A stretch of DNA of 64,000 nucleotides from Brumimicrobium sp033722555 (lineage in GTDB: Bacteria; Bacteroidota; Bacteroidia; Flavobacteriales_D; Crocinitomicaceae): positions 1 through 64,000 of the forward strand of contig JAWVYS010000004.1 in NCBI GenBank assembly GCA_033722555.1, in the 5' to 3' direction. The notes under the pieces are model-generated. The model saw only the letters and a program-made list of their open reading frames with translations. It was not told the DNA's origin and did no database searches. Positions 1 to 8,801 of the stretch are shown piece by piece. Every line of letters begins with the position of its first letter. The first letter of the stretch is position 1. The position numbers and the translations under genes are program-made.

Positions 1-1
1 C

Positions 2-652
2 GACGAAATCGGAAGAAGACTTGCTATCGGAGACTTCAAAGAACTTAATGTGATCGTTAAAGGTGACGTGGATGGATCAATTGAAGCACTTTCTGATTCC
101 TTGCTGAAACTTTCTACGGAAGAAATTCAGGTAAATATCGTTCACAAGGCTGTTGGTGCCATTACTGAAGCAGATGTCAATCTGGCATCAGCTTCGGATG
201 CCGTTATCATCGGTTTCCAGGTGAGACCAACCTCATCGGCGAGAAAACTTGCTGAGGTGGAACAGATCGATATAAGGTTGTATTCTGTAATCTATAAGGC
301 AATTGACGAACTCAAATCAGCGATGGAAGGAATGCTTTCTCCGGATATTGTGGAGGAAATTACCGGAACTGCCGAAGTAAGAGAAACCTTCTCTATTACC
401 AAGGTTGGTACTATTGCCGGATGTTTTGTTCAGTCAGGTGTGATTAAGCGTAACTCAAAAGTACGGGTGATCCGCGATGGAATTGTTATACACGATGGAC
501 TTTTGGGCTCTCTGAAACGCTTCAAAGATGATGTCAAAGAGGTCAAGAGCAATTATGAATGTGGTTTGAACATTGAACGATTCAATGATATCAAAGAAGG
601 CGATATAATTGAAGCCTACGAGGAAGTAGAAGTTGCAAGAAAACTGAAATAA
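2..652 (+). CDS. infB: Translation initiation factor IF-2, C-terminal part (gene starts before the window)
   Basis: The reading frame is open from the first bases, so only the 3' end of the gene is here. IF-2 is a cytosolic GTPase that places initiator tRNA on the small ribosomal subunit. The visible part covers the end of domain II and domains III-IV: the segment GRRLAIGDFKELNVIVKGDV is typical of IF-2, followed by a beta-barrel segment (VGTIAGCFVQSGVIKR) and the terminal stretch NIERFNDIKEGDIIEAYE. The G domain lies outside the window. A hairpin terminator follows within 25 bases. Identification is confident. Confidence 0.96.
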   Translation, partial: DEIGRRLAIGDFKELNVIVKGDVDGSIEALSDSLLKLSTEEIQVNIVHKAVGAITEADVNLASASDAVIIGFQVRPTSSARKLAEVEQIDIRLYSVIYKAIDELKSAMEGMLSPDIVEEITGTAEVRETFSITKVGTIAGCFVQSGVIKRNSKVRVIRDGIVIHDGLLGSLKRFKDDVKEVKSNYECGLNIERFNDIKEGDIIEAYEEVEVARKLK

Positions 653-672
653 TAATCTATTCAGAAATAACA

Positions 673-698
673 AGGTGTCTTTCGGGACACCTTTTTTT
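673..698 (+). terminator. Rho-independent terminator after infB
   Basis: A 7-bp perfect stem, AGGTGTC with GACACCT, closes a short loop and is followed by a run of seven T residues. It lies 21 bases after the infB stop codon. Confidence 0.88.
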
Positions 699-854
699 AT
701 TCCATTTCTTCACGATCAAACCAAACATATATTACTTCGAATTCGTTATATGTTCTGGGTTCGCCTCCAAAAACAAACCCGATCATTTACAGTAAGGTAA
801 TTATTAGAAAGGAAATTATAGAACAATATTTGTAAATTAGAAGCAAAAATCAAG

Positions 855-1406
855 ATGAAGTACGGAAAGTTTTTTATTGCTGTGATTACACTCTTGTTAT
901 GGAGTTGTCAGGACAAGGAAAAGGAAAAATATCTTCAGGAAGTCGAAGGGATGGAGCAGCGATTGGACAGTCTTAAAACAGTTGCTCTAGAAAAGCGGGT
1001 AGATACGATCCCTCAGGTGGTTTTGTCCGTAAGAAACACTATCAGTAAAGTCAAGGACAACTATTATGCAGATACTATCGATATGCAAATCGCTCAAATG
1101 ATGAATCAATATAAGGATATCAGAAAGATTTTATCCTCTAATACGGGAAATTACGCCAAGGTAAACACAACGATTCCGGAGGTTGAGCAAAAACTTAAAG
1201 ACCTCGAACACGATATTGAAAAAGGGGTTGGTGATCGTGAAAAATATCAGGAATACATCAACTTTGAAAAAAAGAAAATCGAAGAAATTGAATCTGTTTT
1301 GAACTATTACATAGAAACCAATGAAAAGTATCTAAACAAATACGATTCCCTTCATCCTATCGTTTTGAACTTTATAGAAGATCTTAAAATGAAGAATGAA
1401 AAATAG
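855..1406 (+). CDS. Coiled-coil lipoprotein of unknown function
   Basis: The 183-aa product starts with a lipoprotein signal peptide (lipobox LLWSC, Cys about residue 18), so it is predicted to be exported and lipid-anchored in the cell envelope. The rest is highly charged and helical, rich in Lys, Glu and Ile with heptad-like spacing, especially residues 20-50 and 110-150; I expect coiled coil. It overlaps the start of the following TPR gene by 11 bases, so the two are probably co-translated and may act together. No specific family is recognised. The 200 bases upstream hold no gene. Confidence 0.72.
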   Translation: MKYGKFFIAVITLLLWSCQDKEKEKYLQEVEGMEQRLDSLKTVALEKRVDTIPQVVLSVRNTISKVKDNYYADTIDMQIAQMMNQYKDIRKILSSNTGNYAKVNTTIPEVEQKLKDLEHDIEKGVGDREKYQEYINFEKKKIEEIESVLNYYIETNEKYLNKYDSLHPIVLNFIEDLKMKNEK

Positions 1407-3210
1407 ATTTTTCGTACATATCCTCAGTTTATTCACCTGCTTCGTTTCATTTTCACAATCGACGGATGAGCAGCTTGCAATCTATTACTTTAATGAAGGA
1501 GATTGCGAAAAAGCCTTGCCCTATCTGGAAAAGGTATATCAGGAGAATCCCGGACAATTTATCTTCGACCGTTATCTTGAGTGTACGAGAAAAGAAGGCT
1601 CTGAAAAGGATGTGATCAAGCTGATAGAAAAACAAATCGATAAATTCCCTTATAATTATCAGTATAAAATCTTACTCGGAAGAGAATATGAAGCCCAAAA
1701 CGATCAGCGCAAGGCAGATAAAATTTATTCCGAACTCATTGAGAATCTTTCTCCCAACAGCCGGGATATTATAGAACTTCAGAAAGCCTTCCTCCAGGTG
1801 GGAAAAAATCAGCTTGCTCTTCAAACCCTGCAGAAAGGTCAAAGCCTCATGAAAGGAAATTATCCCTTTAACATTCAGTTTGCTGAAGTATATGGAGCTA
1901 TGGGAGAAACAGAAAAGATGATCGATGAATATCTCGGTTTACTTGAATACGACCCGAATATGATCAATACTCTGCAAAGGATCATGCCGAGAATGATCGA
2001 TTTTGAGACCGAAAATAGTTCAAGCTATGAACTCCTGAAGAATAATCTTATACGCCGCATTCAGAAAAATCCCAATCAGACTATTTATGCTCAGATGCTT
2101 ATTTGGTCTCTGATACAACGCAAAGAATTTGGTGCAGCACTCATTCAAGCCAAAGCATTAGATAAAAGAACGACTAAAGACGGTAGAGAGGTTTTCATGC
2201 TTGGTAAAATCGCGAAACAAAACAATGATTTCGAAGCAGCACGAAAAGCTTTTAAATATGTTGTGGAAATGGGTGACGATAAACCATTTTATTTTGCCGC
2301 AGAAGAGGAGTTATTAAATACCAGATACCTTGAAATCACGATCAAAAGGAACTATTCTCAGGAACTAATTCAGGAAGCGGTTTCAGAATACAAAAGCACA
2401 CTTGAACGTATCGGAAAGAATAGACGAGCAATCCCAATAATCGCAGAACTCGCATATATCCAGGCATACTATGGTAAAGCTCCAACTGAGGCCAAAAAGC
2501 TCTTGGAAGAAGCCCTGGAATATCCCGGGTCTACTGATATTCAAAAGGCTGAACTCAAAACGGCCCTGGGGGATGTTCTGCTTCTTCTGGGAGATATTTG
2601 GGAGGCTTCGTTACTATATATGCAGGTAGAAAAAGATTTTAAGTTCGAACCTATCGGCTATGAGGCAAAATTTAAAAATGCGCGTATATTCTATTACGAC
2701 GGAGACTTTACATGGGCTCAGTCACAGCTCGATGTTCTTAAACAATCCACCACCAAACTGATAGCCAATGATGCAATGAATCTCTCTATCCTGATTACCG
2801 ATAATCTGGGTTTGGACAGTAACTTTATAGCCATGCGTCAGTTTGCAAAAGCTGATCTACTTCTTCAGCAGCATAAATATCAGGAAGCCTTTGAAAAATA
2901 TGACTCCATACAAGGATCGTTTCCCTATCACGGCCTGGCAGATGAAATACTCATGCGAAAGGCCGAAGCTTTTCAGTCTCAGGGAAAATGGGAAAAGGCC
3001 ATTGAATTACTGCTTAAGGTAAAAAATGATTTCAGCGATGACATTCTTGCCGACGATGCCCTTTTTCAATTAGCTAATATTTATGAAAACCATTTGTTCC
3101 AAAACGACAAAGCTTCCGAATATTATTTCGAGTTGATGAAAAAATATCCGGGAAGCCTTTTTGTTACAGAAGCACGTAAAAGATACCGTGCGATCAAAGA
3201 GATTTTGTAA
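1396..3210 (+). CDS. Secreted tetratricopeptide-repeat protein
   Basis: This 604-aa protein begins with a signal peptide ending around FVSFSQ, so it should be exported. The body is a chain of helical repeats with TPR signatures, for example AIYYFNEGDCEKALPYLEKV at residues 29-48 and the C-terminal KYQEAFEKYDSI and ADDALFQLANIYENH. Long TPR proteins of this kind are common periplasmic scaffolds in Bacteroidota, but this does not show a substrate. The start codon overlaps the upstream lipoprotein gene, which marks a two-gene operon. The product could be a gliding or secretion accessory protein, but that is inference only. Confidence 0.78.
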   Translation: MKNRFFVHILSLFTCFVSFSQSTDEQLAIYYFNEGDCEKALPYLEKVYQENPGQFIFDRYLECTRKEGSEKDVIKLIEKQIDKFPYNYQYKILLGREYEAQNDQRKADKIYSELIENLSPNSRDIIELQKAFLQVGKNQLALQTLQKGQSLMKGNYPFNIQFAEVYGAMGETEKMIDEYLGLLEYDPNMINTLQRIMPRMIDFETENSSSYELLKNNLIRRIQKNPNQTIYAQMLIWSLIQRKEFGAALIQAKALDKRTTKDGREVFMLGKIAKQNNDFEAARKAFKYVVEMGDDKPFYFAAEEELLNTRYLEITIKRNYSQELIQEAVSEYKSTLERIGKNRRAIPIIAELAYIQAYYGKAPTEAKKLLEEALEYPGSTDIQKAELKTALGDVLLLLGDIWEASLLYMQVEKDFKFEPIGYEAKFKNARIFYYDGDFTWAQSQLDVLKQSTTKLIANDAMNLSILITDNLGLDSNFIAMRQFAKADLLLQQHKYQEAFEKYDSIQGSFPYHGLADEILMRKAEAFQSQGKWEKAIELLLKVKNDFSDDILADDALFQLANIYENHLFQNDKASEYYFELMKKYPGSLFVTEARKRYRAIKEIL

Positions 3211-3296
3211 AAACCTACCCGGCCATCTCACCCTATTGAATAATTTTCTTACCCCTTCCAAAAATTTAATGTGCAATAATTTTTTTTAAAATTTTA

Positions 3297-3326
3297 TTGT
3301 GCGTGCTTAATATTTTACTAATTTTA
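3297..3326 (+). promoter_or_regulatory. Bacteroidota-type promoter of the marR-fadN-fadA operon, with a possible operator
   Basis: A TTG at 3297-3299 is separated by 19 bases from TAATTTTA at 3319-3326, close to the Bacteroidota consensus (TTG, about 19 bases, TAnnTTTG) with the last base changed. The -33 element is part of the right half of an inverted repeat, CAATAA at 3274-3279 and TTATTG at 3294-3299, which could be a binding site for the adjacent MarR regulator. The start codon follows within seven bases, implying a very short leader. Confidence 0.45.
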
Positions 3327-3332
3327 TAGGTC

Positions 3333-3788
3333 ATGAATAGTTCACGAGCCGAAGAGTACATCGATTTCAATCTTCGCCATGCCTGGCACAAGATCTCACG
3401 TATGTATAATCAAAAGGCAAAAATTCATGGTCTCACCATGTCCATTGGATTCATCCTGCTCATCGTAGACAAGGAAGGTACTCCAAGTACACAACTCGGT
3501 CCACGAATGGGAATGGAACCAACCAGTCTTTCCCGAACACTTAAGACTATGGAAAGCAAAGGGTTGATTTACCGAAAAATTGATGCTGAGGATAAACGTA
3601 AAGTATTGATTTTTTTAACCACTGAAGGTGTTCAATTAAGAAAACAGGTGAAAGAGGTTGTCGTAGCCTTCAATGAAAAGCTCTTTCAGGAGATACCCGC
3701 TGATAAACTAGCCGTTTTCTTTGATGTGATGGAAATTATTGATGAAAATATTGAGGACGAACTCAAAGCGATAAATAAATATTTTTAA
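3333..3788 (+). CDS. MarR-family transcriptional regulator
   Basis: The 151-aa size and layout fit MarR winged-helix dimers: N-terminal helices, then a helix-turn-helix around residues 55-80 (PSTQLGPRMGMEPTSLSRTL), a wing with the signature DAEDKRKVLIFLTTEG, and a C-terminal dimerisation helix. MarR proteins usually repress nearby genes and release DNA when they bind a small ligand. Here it sits 16 bases before fadN and shares the strand with fadN and the thiolase gene, so it probably controls fatty-acid breakdown, perhaps sensing an acyl-CoA. The ligand is inference. Confidence 0.9.
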   Translation: MNSSRAEEYIDFNLRHAWHKISRMYNQKAKIHGLTMSIGFILLIVDKEGTPSTQLGPRMGMEPTSLSRTLKTMESKGLIYRKIDAEDKRKVLIFLTTEGVQLRKQVKEVVVAFNEKLFQEIPADKLAVFFDVMEIIDENIEDELKAINKYF

Positions 3789-3804
3789 TTATAAAGATCT
3801 TCCT

Positions 3805-6210
3805 ATGAAACGAAAAATAAATAAAGTAGCTGTTCTTGGATCCGGGGTGATGGGATCACGTATTGCCTGTCATTTCGCAAATATAGGATGTGAAGTCTTG
3901 CTTCTGGATATTGTTCCCAGAGAACTAAATGAAAAGGAAAAGTCTCAAGGTCTAACCATGGAAGACAAGATGGTTCGGAACAGGATCGTAAATGAATCAC
4001 TTGCTTTTGCATTAAAATCAAATCCGTCACCCATTTATAAAAAAGAATTTGCTTCCAGAATTCAAACGGGAAATATGGAAGACGATATGTCTAAAATTTC
4101 TGACAGCGACTGGATCATTGAGGTGGTAATCGAACGTTTGGATATTAAAAAACAGGTGTTCGATAACGTTGAAAAATACCGTAAAGAGGGGACTTTGGTT
4201 ACAAGTAATACCTCCGGCATCCCCATCAACATGATGCTTGATGGTCGTTCGAAAGATTTCAAAGACCATTTTTGCGGGACGCATTTTTTCAACCCTCCGC
4301 GTTATCTTCAGCTTTTGGAAATAATTCCTACCCCTGAAACCAAAGAAGAAGTGGTTGATTTCTTCATGGACTACGGAAGACGATTTCTGGGCAAAAAGAC
4401 AGTACTCTGTAAAGACACACCTGCCTTCATTGCAAACCGGGTGGGTGTTTATTCGATTATGTCTCTGTTTCACGCTGTTAAAGACCTCGGACTTAATATA
4501 GAGGAGGTAGATAAATTAACCGGACCCGTACTTGGAAGGCCGAAGTCGGCAACTTTCAGAACATGTGACGTTGTCGGACTTGACACCCTCGTACACGTGG
4601 CTAACGGATTGCGTGAAAACTGTCCCAATGATGAAGAAAGAGAACTATTTAAACTCCCCGACTATATATCAAAAATGGTTGATAACGGTTGGTTAGGTTC
4701 AAAAACAGGTCAGGGTTTTTACAAAAAAGTTAAAGACGATAAAGGGAACAGTGAAATACTTTCTCTCGATTTAGATACACTGGAATATAGAGAAAAAGCG
4801 AAAGTATCATTTCCGACCCTGGATATGGCTAAACCGATCGATGATCTTAAAAAACGCACTCAGATGCTCATTGCTGGTCAGGACAAGGCGGGTAAATTCT
4901 ATAGACAGATGTTTGCAGGACTTTTTGCCTATGTCAGTAACAGAATCCCTGAGATATCGGATGATCTCTACAAAATCGATGATGCACTGAAAGCCGGGTT
5001 CGGCTGGGAGCTGGGGCCTTTCGAAACCTGGGATATTTTTGGACTTGAAAAGGGACTTGAACTCATCGATAGTCACGGTAAAACTGCCGCAGACTGGGTG
5101 AAAAAGATGAAAGAAAAAGGCGCACAAACCTTTTACAAAAAAGAAAATGGCAATAAGCTTTACTGGGATACTGAATCAAATACCTACAAAACCATTCCAG
5201 GCACCGAACATCTTGTAATGCTTGACACTCTCCGCGATGACAACACGGTTTGGAAAAATGCCGATACTACCATCGTAGATCTCGGCGAAGGAATTTTAAA
5301 TCTTGAATTCCACACCAAGATGAATACCATAGGCGGTGGTGTAATTGAAGGAATAAATAAAGCTATTGACCTTGCGGAGAAGGAATACAAAGGTCTTGTC
5401 ATCTCAAACGAAGGTCAGAACTTCAGTGCAGGAGCCAATGTGGGAATGATATTCATGCTTGCTGTAGAGCAGGATTATGATGAACTGAATTTTGCTGTTA
5501 AAACCTTCCAGGATACAATGATGCGCATCCGGTACTCAAATATTCCTGTGGTTGTTGCCCCGCACAATTTAACTCTGGGAGGAGGGTGTGAACTCTCCAT
5601 GCACGCAGACAAAGTAGTTGCTCATGCCGAGTGTTATATCGGTCTTGTGGAGTTTGGGGTAGGACTCATTCCGGGAGGCGGCGGAACAAAGGAATTCGCA
5701 AAGAGACTCTCAGAAGAACTTAAGGAAGGTGATATCAGAATCAACAGGCTAAGGGAAAGGTTCCTAACAATCGGACAAGCACAGGTAGCAACATCTGCTC
5801 ACGAAGCTTTTGACCTCGGATATCTGCGCACCGGAACGGACGAGGTAATCATAAGCCGTGAGTACCAATTAACCAGAGCAAAATCTGCCTGTCTGGAAAT
5901 TGCTGAGAAAGGTTATACCGCCCCTCTTCGGGAGAAAAATGTTACCATTATGGGACAAGAAGGATTAGGTATTGTATATGTAGGTGCGCATTCTATGTTG
6001 TCAGGAAATTATATTTCCGAACACGACAAACTAATCAGTGAAAAACTTGGATATGTACTTTGTGGAGGAGATATCTCGGAAAGAATAGAAGTTTCAGAAC
6101 AGTATCTGCTGGATTTGGAACGGCGGGCTTTCATTGAATTATGTGGTGAACGTAAAACACTGGAAAGATTAGAAAGCATGGTCAAAAAAGGTAAGATTTT
6201 AAGAAATTGA
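3805..6210 (+). CDS. fadN: 3-hydroxyacyl-CoA dehydrogenase / enoyl-CoA hydratase, FadN type
   Basis: This 801-aa bifunctional beta-oxidation enzyme hydrates trans-2-enoyl-CoA and oxidises the resulting 3-hydroxyacyl-CoA with NAD. The dehydrogenase comes first: the Rossmann motif GSGVMG at residues 12-17, then TSNTSGIP and GTHFFNPPR near residue 155. The hydratase/crotonase part follows from about residue 490, with the oxyanion-hole segments NFSAGANVGM and LGGGCELSMHADKVVAHAE. This order matches Bacillus-type FadN and is the reverse of Escherichia coli FadB. It lies between marR and the thiolase gene, making a compact degradation operon. No acyl-CoA dehydrogenase gene follows in this window. 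Confidence 0.92.
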   Translation: MKRKINKVAVLGSGVMGSRIACHFANIGCEVLLLDIVPRELNEKEKSQGLTMEDKMVRNRIVNESLAFALKSNPSPIYKKEFASRIQTGNMEDDMSKISDSDWIIEVVIERLDIKKQVFDNVEKYRKEGTLVTSNTSGIPINMMLDGRSKDFKDHFCGTHFFNPPRYLQLLEIIPTPETKEEVVDFFMDYGRRFLGKKTVLCKDTPAFIANRVGVYSIMSLFHAVKDLGLNIEEVDKLTGPVLGRPKSATFRTCDVVGLDTLVHVANGLRENCPNDEERELFKLPDYISKMVDNGWLGSKTGQGFYKKVKDDKGNSEILSLDLDTLEYREKAKVSFPTLDMAKPIDDLKKRTQMLIAGQDKAGKFYRQMFAGLFAYVSNRIPEISDDLYKIDDALKAGFGWELGPFETWDIFGLEKGLELIDSHGKTAADWVKKMKEKGAQTFYKKENGNKLYWDTESNTYKTIPGTEHLVMLDTLRDDNTVWKNADTTIVDLGEGILNLEFHTKMNTIGGGVIEGINKAIDLAEKEYKGLVISNEGQNFSAGANVGMIFMLAVEQDYDELNFAVKTFQDTMMRIRYSNIPVVVAPHNLTLGGGCELSMHADKVVAHAECYIGLVEFGVGLIPGGGGTKEFAKRLSEELKEGDIRINRLRERFLTIGQAQVATSAHEAFDLGYLRTGTDEVIISREYQLTRAKSACLEIAEKGYTAPLREKNVTIMGQEGLGIVYVGAHSMLSGNYISEHDKLISEKLGYVLCGGDISERIEVSEQYLLDLERRAFIELCGERKTLERLESMVKKGKILRN

Positions 6211-6281
6211 ACGAACACCAAGAATGTTTCAGGACCAAACAGAAAAGGTGAATTCATTAATAATTACGAAATCCTAAAAGA

Positions 6282-7466
6282 ATGAATAACAATAGAGCAT
6301 ATATAGTAACGGGATACAGAACGGCTGTTGGAAAAGCCGGCAAAGGAGGATTTAGATTTTACAGACCGGATGACCTGGCGGCAAATGTTATCAAGCATAT
6401 CATGAAGCAGGTTCCCTCTCTTGATCCAAAGAGAATAGATGATGTTATCGTTGGAAATGCAACTCCCGAAGCTGAACAGGGACTAAACGTAGGAAGAATG
6501 ATCTCTTTAATGGGACTTGACACAGATAAAGTACCCGGAATGACAGTAAATCGTTATTGTTCTTCAGGTTTGGAAACAATTGCAATTGCCACCGCAAAAA
6601 TAAATGCAGGAATGGCTGATTGTATCATCGCAGGGGGTGTAGAATCCATGTCAGTAATGGCGATGGGTGGCTGGCGCATCGTTCCCAACCCTGGGGTAGG
6701 AAAGGAAAACCCGACCTGGTACTGGGGAATGGGATTAACCGCTGAGGCAGTAGCAAAGGATTACGGAGTTTCCCGAGACGATCAGGATGAATTCGCGCTG
6801 AAATCTCATGAAAAAGCTTTGAAAGCGATTGCCGAAAACAGATTCAAAGATGAGATAGTACCTATTGAGGTGGAGCACATATACCTTGACGGAAATGAAA
6901 AACGAAAGACAAATACGTTTACTGTAGATACAGATGAAGGGCCACGAAAAGGAACGTCCCTGGAAGCATTGGGCAAACTTCGCCCTGTATTTGCTCAAGG
7001 TGGCTCGGTAACTGCCGGTAATGCATCACAAACGAGTGATGGAGCTGCATTCACGTTGGTAATGTCTGAGAAAATGGTCAATGAACTTGGCCTTCAACCT
7101 GTGGCACGTCTTGCGTCTTACAGTGTTGTTGGCGTCGAACCCAGAATAATGGGAATCGGACCTGTTGATGCTATTCCGGCTGCTCTTAAGCAAGCAGGAT
7201 TGACTCAAAATGACATTGATTTGGTAGAACTGAATGAGGCTTTTGCCTCACAATCTTTGGCAGTGATTCGTGAAACAGGTCTCAACCCTGATATTGTTAA
7301 TGTCAATGGAGGAGCTATCGCTCTGGGCCATCCTCTGGGCTGTACGGGGGCAAAGTTGACCGTTCAGATGTTTAATGAATTGAAAAAACGAAATAAAAAG
7401 TACGGAATTGTAACCATGTGCGTGGGAACAGGTCAAGGTGCTGCGGGAATTATTGAGCGATTATAA
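6282..7466 (+). CDS. fadA: Acetyl-CoA C-acyltransferase (thiolase)
   Basis: The 394-aa length and all three thiolase signatures are present: the nucleophilic Cys93 in NRYCSSGLE, the ELNEAFASQ segment, and GHPLGCTGA followed by the second catalytic Cys in CVGTGQG near the C terminus. The enzyme cleaves 3-ketoacyl-CoA with free CoA, the last step of a beta-oxidation turn, in the cytosol. It lies 71 bases after fadN on the same strand, so the two enzymes complete hydration, oxidation and thiolysis together. The pairing argues for a degradative role rather than a biosynthetic acetyl-CoA acetyltransferase. Confidence 0.94.
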   Translation: MNNNRAYIVTGYRTAVGKAGKGGFRFYRPDDLAANVIKHIMKQVPSLDPKRIDDVIVGNATPEAEQGLNVGRMISLMGLDTDKVPGMTVNRYCSSGLETIAIATAKINAGMADCIIAGGVESMSVMAMGGWRIVPNPGVGKENPTWYWGMGLTAEAVAKDYGVSRDDQDEFALKSHEKALKAIAENRFKDEIVPIEVEHIYLDGNEKRKTNTFTVDTDEGPRKGTSLEALGKLRPVFAQGGSVTAGNASQTSDGAAFTLVMSEKMVNELGLQPVARLASYSVVGVEPRIMGIGPVDAIPAALKQAGLTQNDIDLVELNEAFASQSLAVIRETGLNPDIVNVNGGAIALGHPLGCTGAKLTVQMFNELKKRNKKYGIVTMCVGTGQGAAGIIERL

Positions 7467-7561
7467 TTTCTTTTGAAATAAATCAGGTCGGATTTTTTCC
7501 GGGACCACTCAGGGAATTGATTTGAAACAGGAACTTACTTACTGAAGATAGCCTGTAGACC

Positions 7562-8548
7562 CTAATCAGGGAGGCTTTTTAAGTGTTTGTAAAAGAATTT
7601 GATGATTTCCAAATTGATACTGGAAGTTGTCCAATGACCTACATGCTCATAACTTTTAAATACCACATTAAGGTCCGAATTAAGATAGAAATCCTGACAA
7701 ACCAGAAATCTATCCTGAACTGAATCACCCAGGTTCGTATTAATTATTCGTCTTTCGCGCTTACTATAGGCATCACTGAACCGGACGGCATCGTTATCAT
7801 CGAGTTTTCCCATGTAAATAAACTGATGAACTTCTCTATAAAGTTCCATTTCAAATTTTTTACCGAACAATTTTTCAAAATCATTCAATCCCAAAGGATA
7901 GTTCATTTCCACCTTACCTAAATCACTTACAGGAAGCATAAGCTTTCCGTTGAAGCCACCAATAGCCAACGCCTGAATTAGTTCAGGGTGAATAAAGGAA
8001 AATCGATTTGTAAATGTACCTGAAGCAGAAAATCCATTCATGAAAACCTTATCTTCCACATCAATCTTCATCGATTTCAACAGAACCTTTGAATCGTTGA
8101 TCATTGCGATCAGTTGCAAGTCCAATCTTTTTAGATCGACCGATTCTTCCTTCATAACATCCCGGTCTAAGGCGTGCGTATACGTATCGGGCTTCGAAGC
8201 CGGCCGGGGAAATACAGGTACGAGCAAGGGAATTTTCAATTCTGTCGATATGTTATTACCAACAGAGCTTTTTGAAGCTAAATGAATGGCATGGTTTTGA
8301 TGAACCTCGATACTGTCTGAAACTCTTCCAGTATTATTCGGTTCTACTAGTAAATACGTTTTTTTATTGAGTACTGTACCCTTGGGGATAAATAGAATAT
8401 AGTCGTGATAAAACCCTTTTTGACCGTCGGCGATCACGTGTATTAAACTATCTTTTAACACACTGTTTTTAACATTGTTCTCTTGGGAAAATAATTCACC
8501 CAGAAGAAAAAGGATCACAATTAAGGAATAAAATTTATTAACTAGCAT
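7562..8548 (-). CDS. Secreted alpha/beta-hydrolase-like protein
   Basis: The 328-aa protein has an N-terminal signal peptide (ending near LGELFSQ). It shows a hydrolase nucleophile elbow, GFSASG, around residue 172, followed by a plausible acid residue in YMGKLDDND and a C-terminal His in EHVGHWTT, so a Ser-Asp-His triad can be proposed. It would act in the periplasm or outside the cell on an unknown ester or peptide. Expression is convergent with the fadA gene, from which it is separated by about 95 bases. The substrate cannot be inferred. Confidence 0.7.
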   Translation of the reverse strand: MLVNKFYSLIVILFLLGELFSQENNVKNSVLKDSLIHVIADGQKGFYHDYILFIPKGTVLNKKTYLLVEPNNTGRVSDSIEVHQNHAIHLASKSSVGNNISTELKIPLLVPVFPRPASKPDTYTHALDRDVMKEESVDLKRLDLQLIAMINDSKVLLKSMKIDVEDKVFMNGFSASGTFTNRFSFIHPELIQALAIGGFNGKLMLPVSDLGKVEMNYPLGLNDFEKLFGKKFEMELYREVHQFIYMGKLDDNDAVRFSDAYSKRERRIINTNLGDSVQDRFLVCQDFYLNSDLNVVFKSYEHVGHWTTSSINLEIIKFFYKHLKSLPD

Positions 8549-8774
8549 ACGATTGACTGATCAAAATTTTAATATTTCGTTATGTTCTCAGAAATGAGCC
8601 AAATATCTGATAAAAAATGCTTCGTAGTTATTCTACGAAACGATAAATCTCCAAATTATCGAAGAGCAACGCACCTTTGGGAAAATTGGTCAGATTCAAA
8701 GAGTTTAACGAGCAAACATTCTTCATAAACCAGTAATAATCGCTTTAAAAATCTATTAGTTCCCTAATCCGTAT

Positions 8775-8782
8775 TATTTTTG
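8775..8782 (+). promoter_or_regulatory. Promoter -7 box of tyrS
   Basis: TATTTTTG fits the Bacteroidota consensus TAnnTTTG and lies 19 bases before the tyrS start. No clear -33 TTG is seen at the right distance. The rest of the 250-base gap between the divergent hydrolase and tyrS genes shows no gene. Confidence 0.55.
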
Positions 8783-8801
8783 AGGAAAATTAGATTGCAG
8801 G

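Noticed and set aside
4027..4473. Minus-strand ORF of 148 codons inside fadN
   Set aside because: It is a shadow of the clearly conserved FadN reading frame and has no family features.
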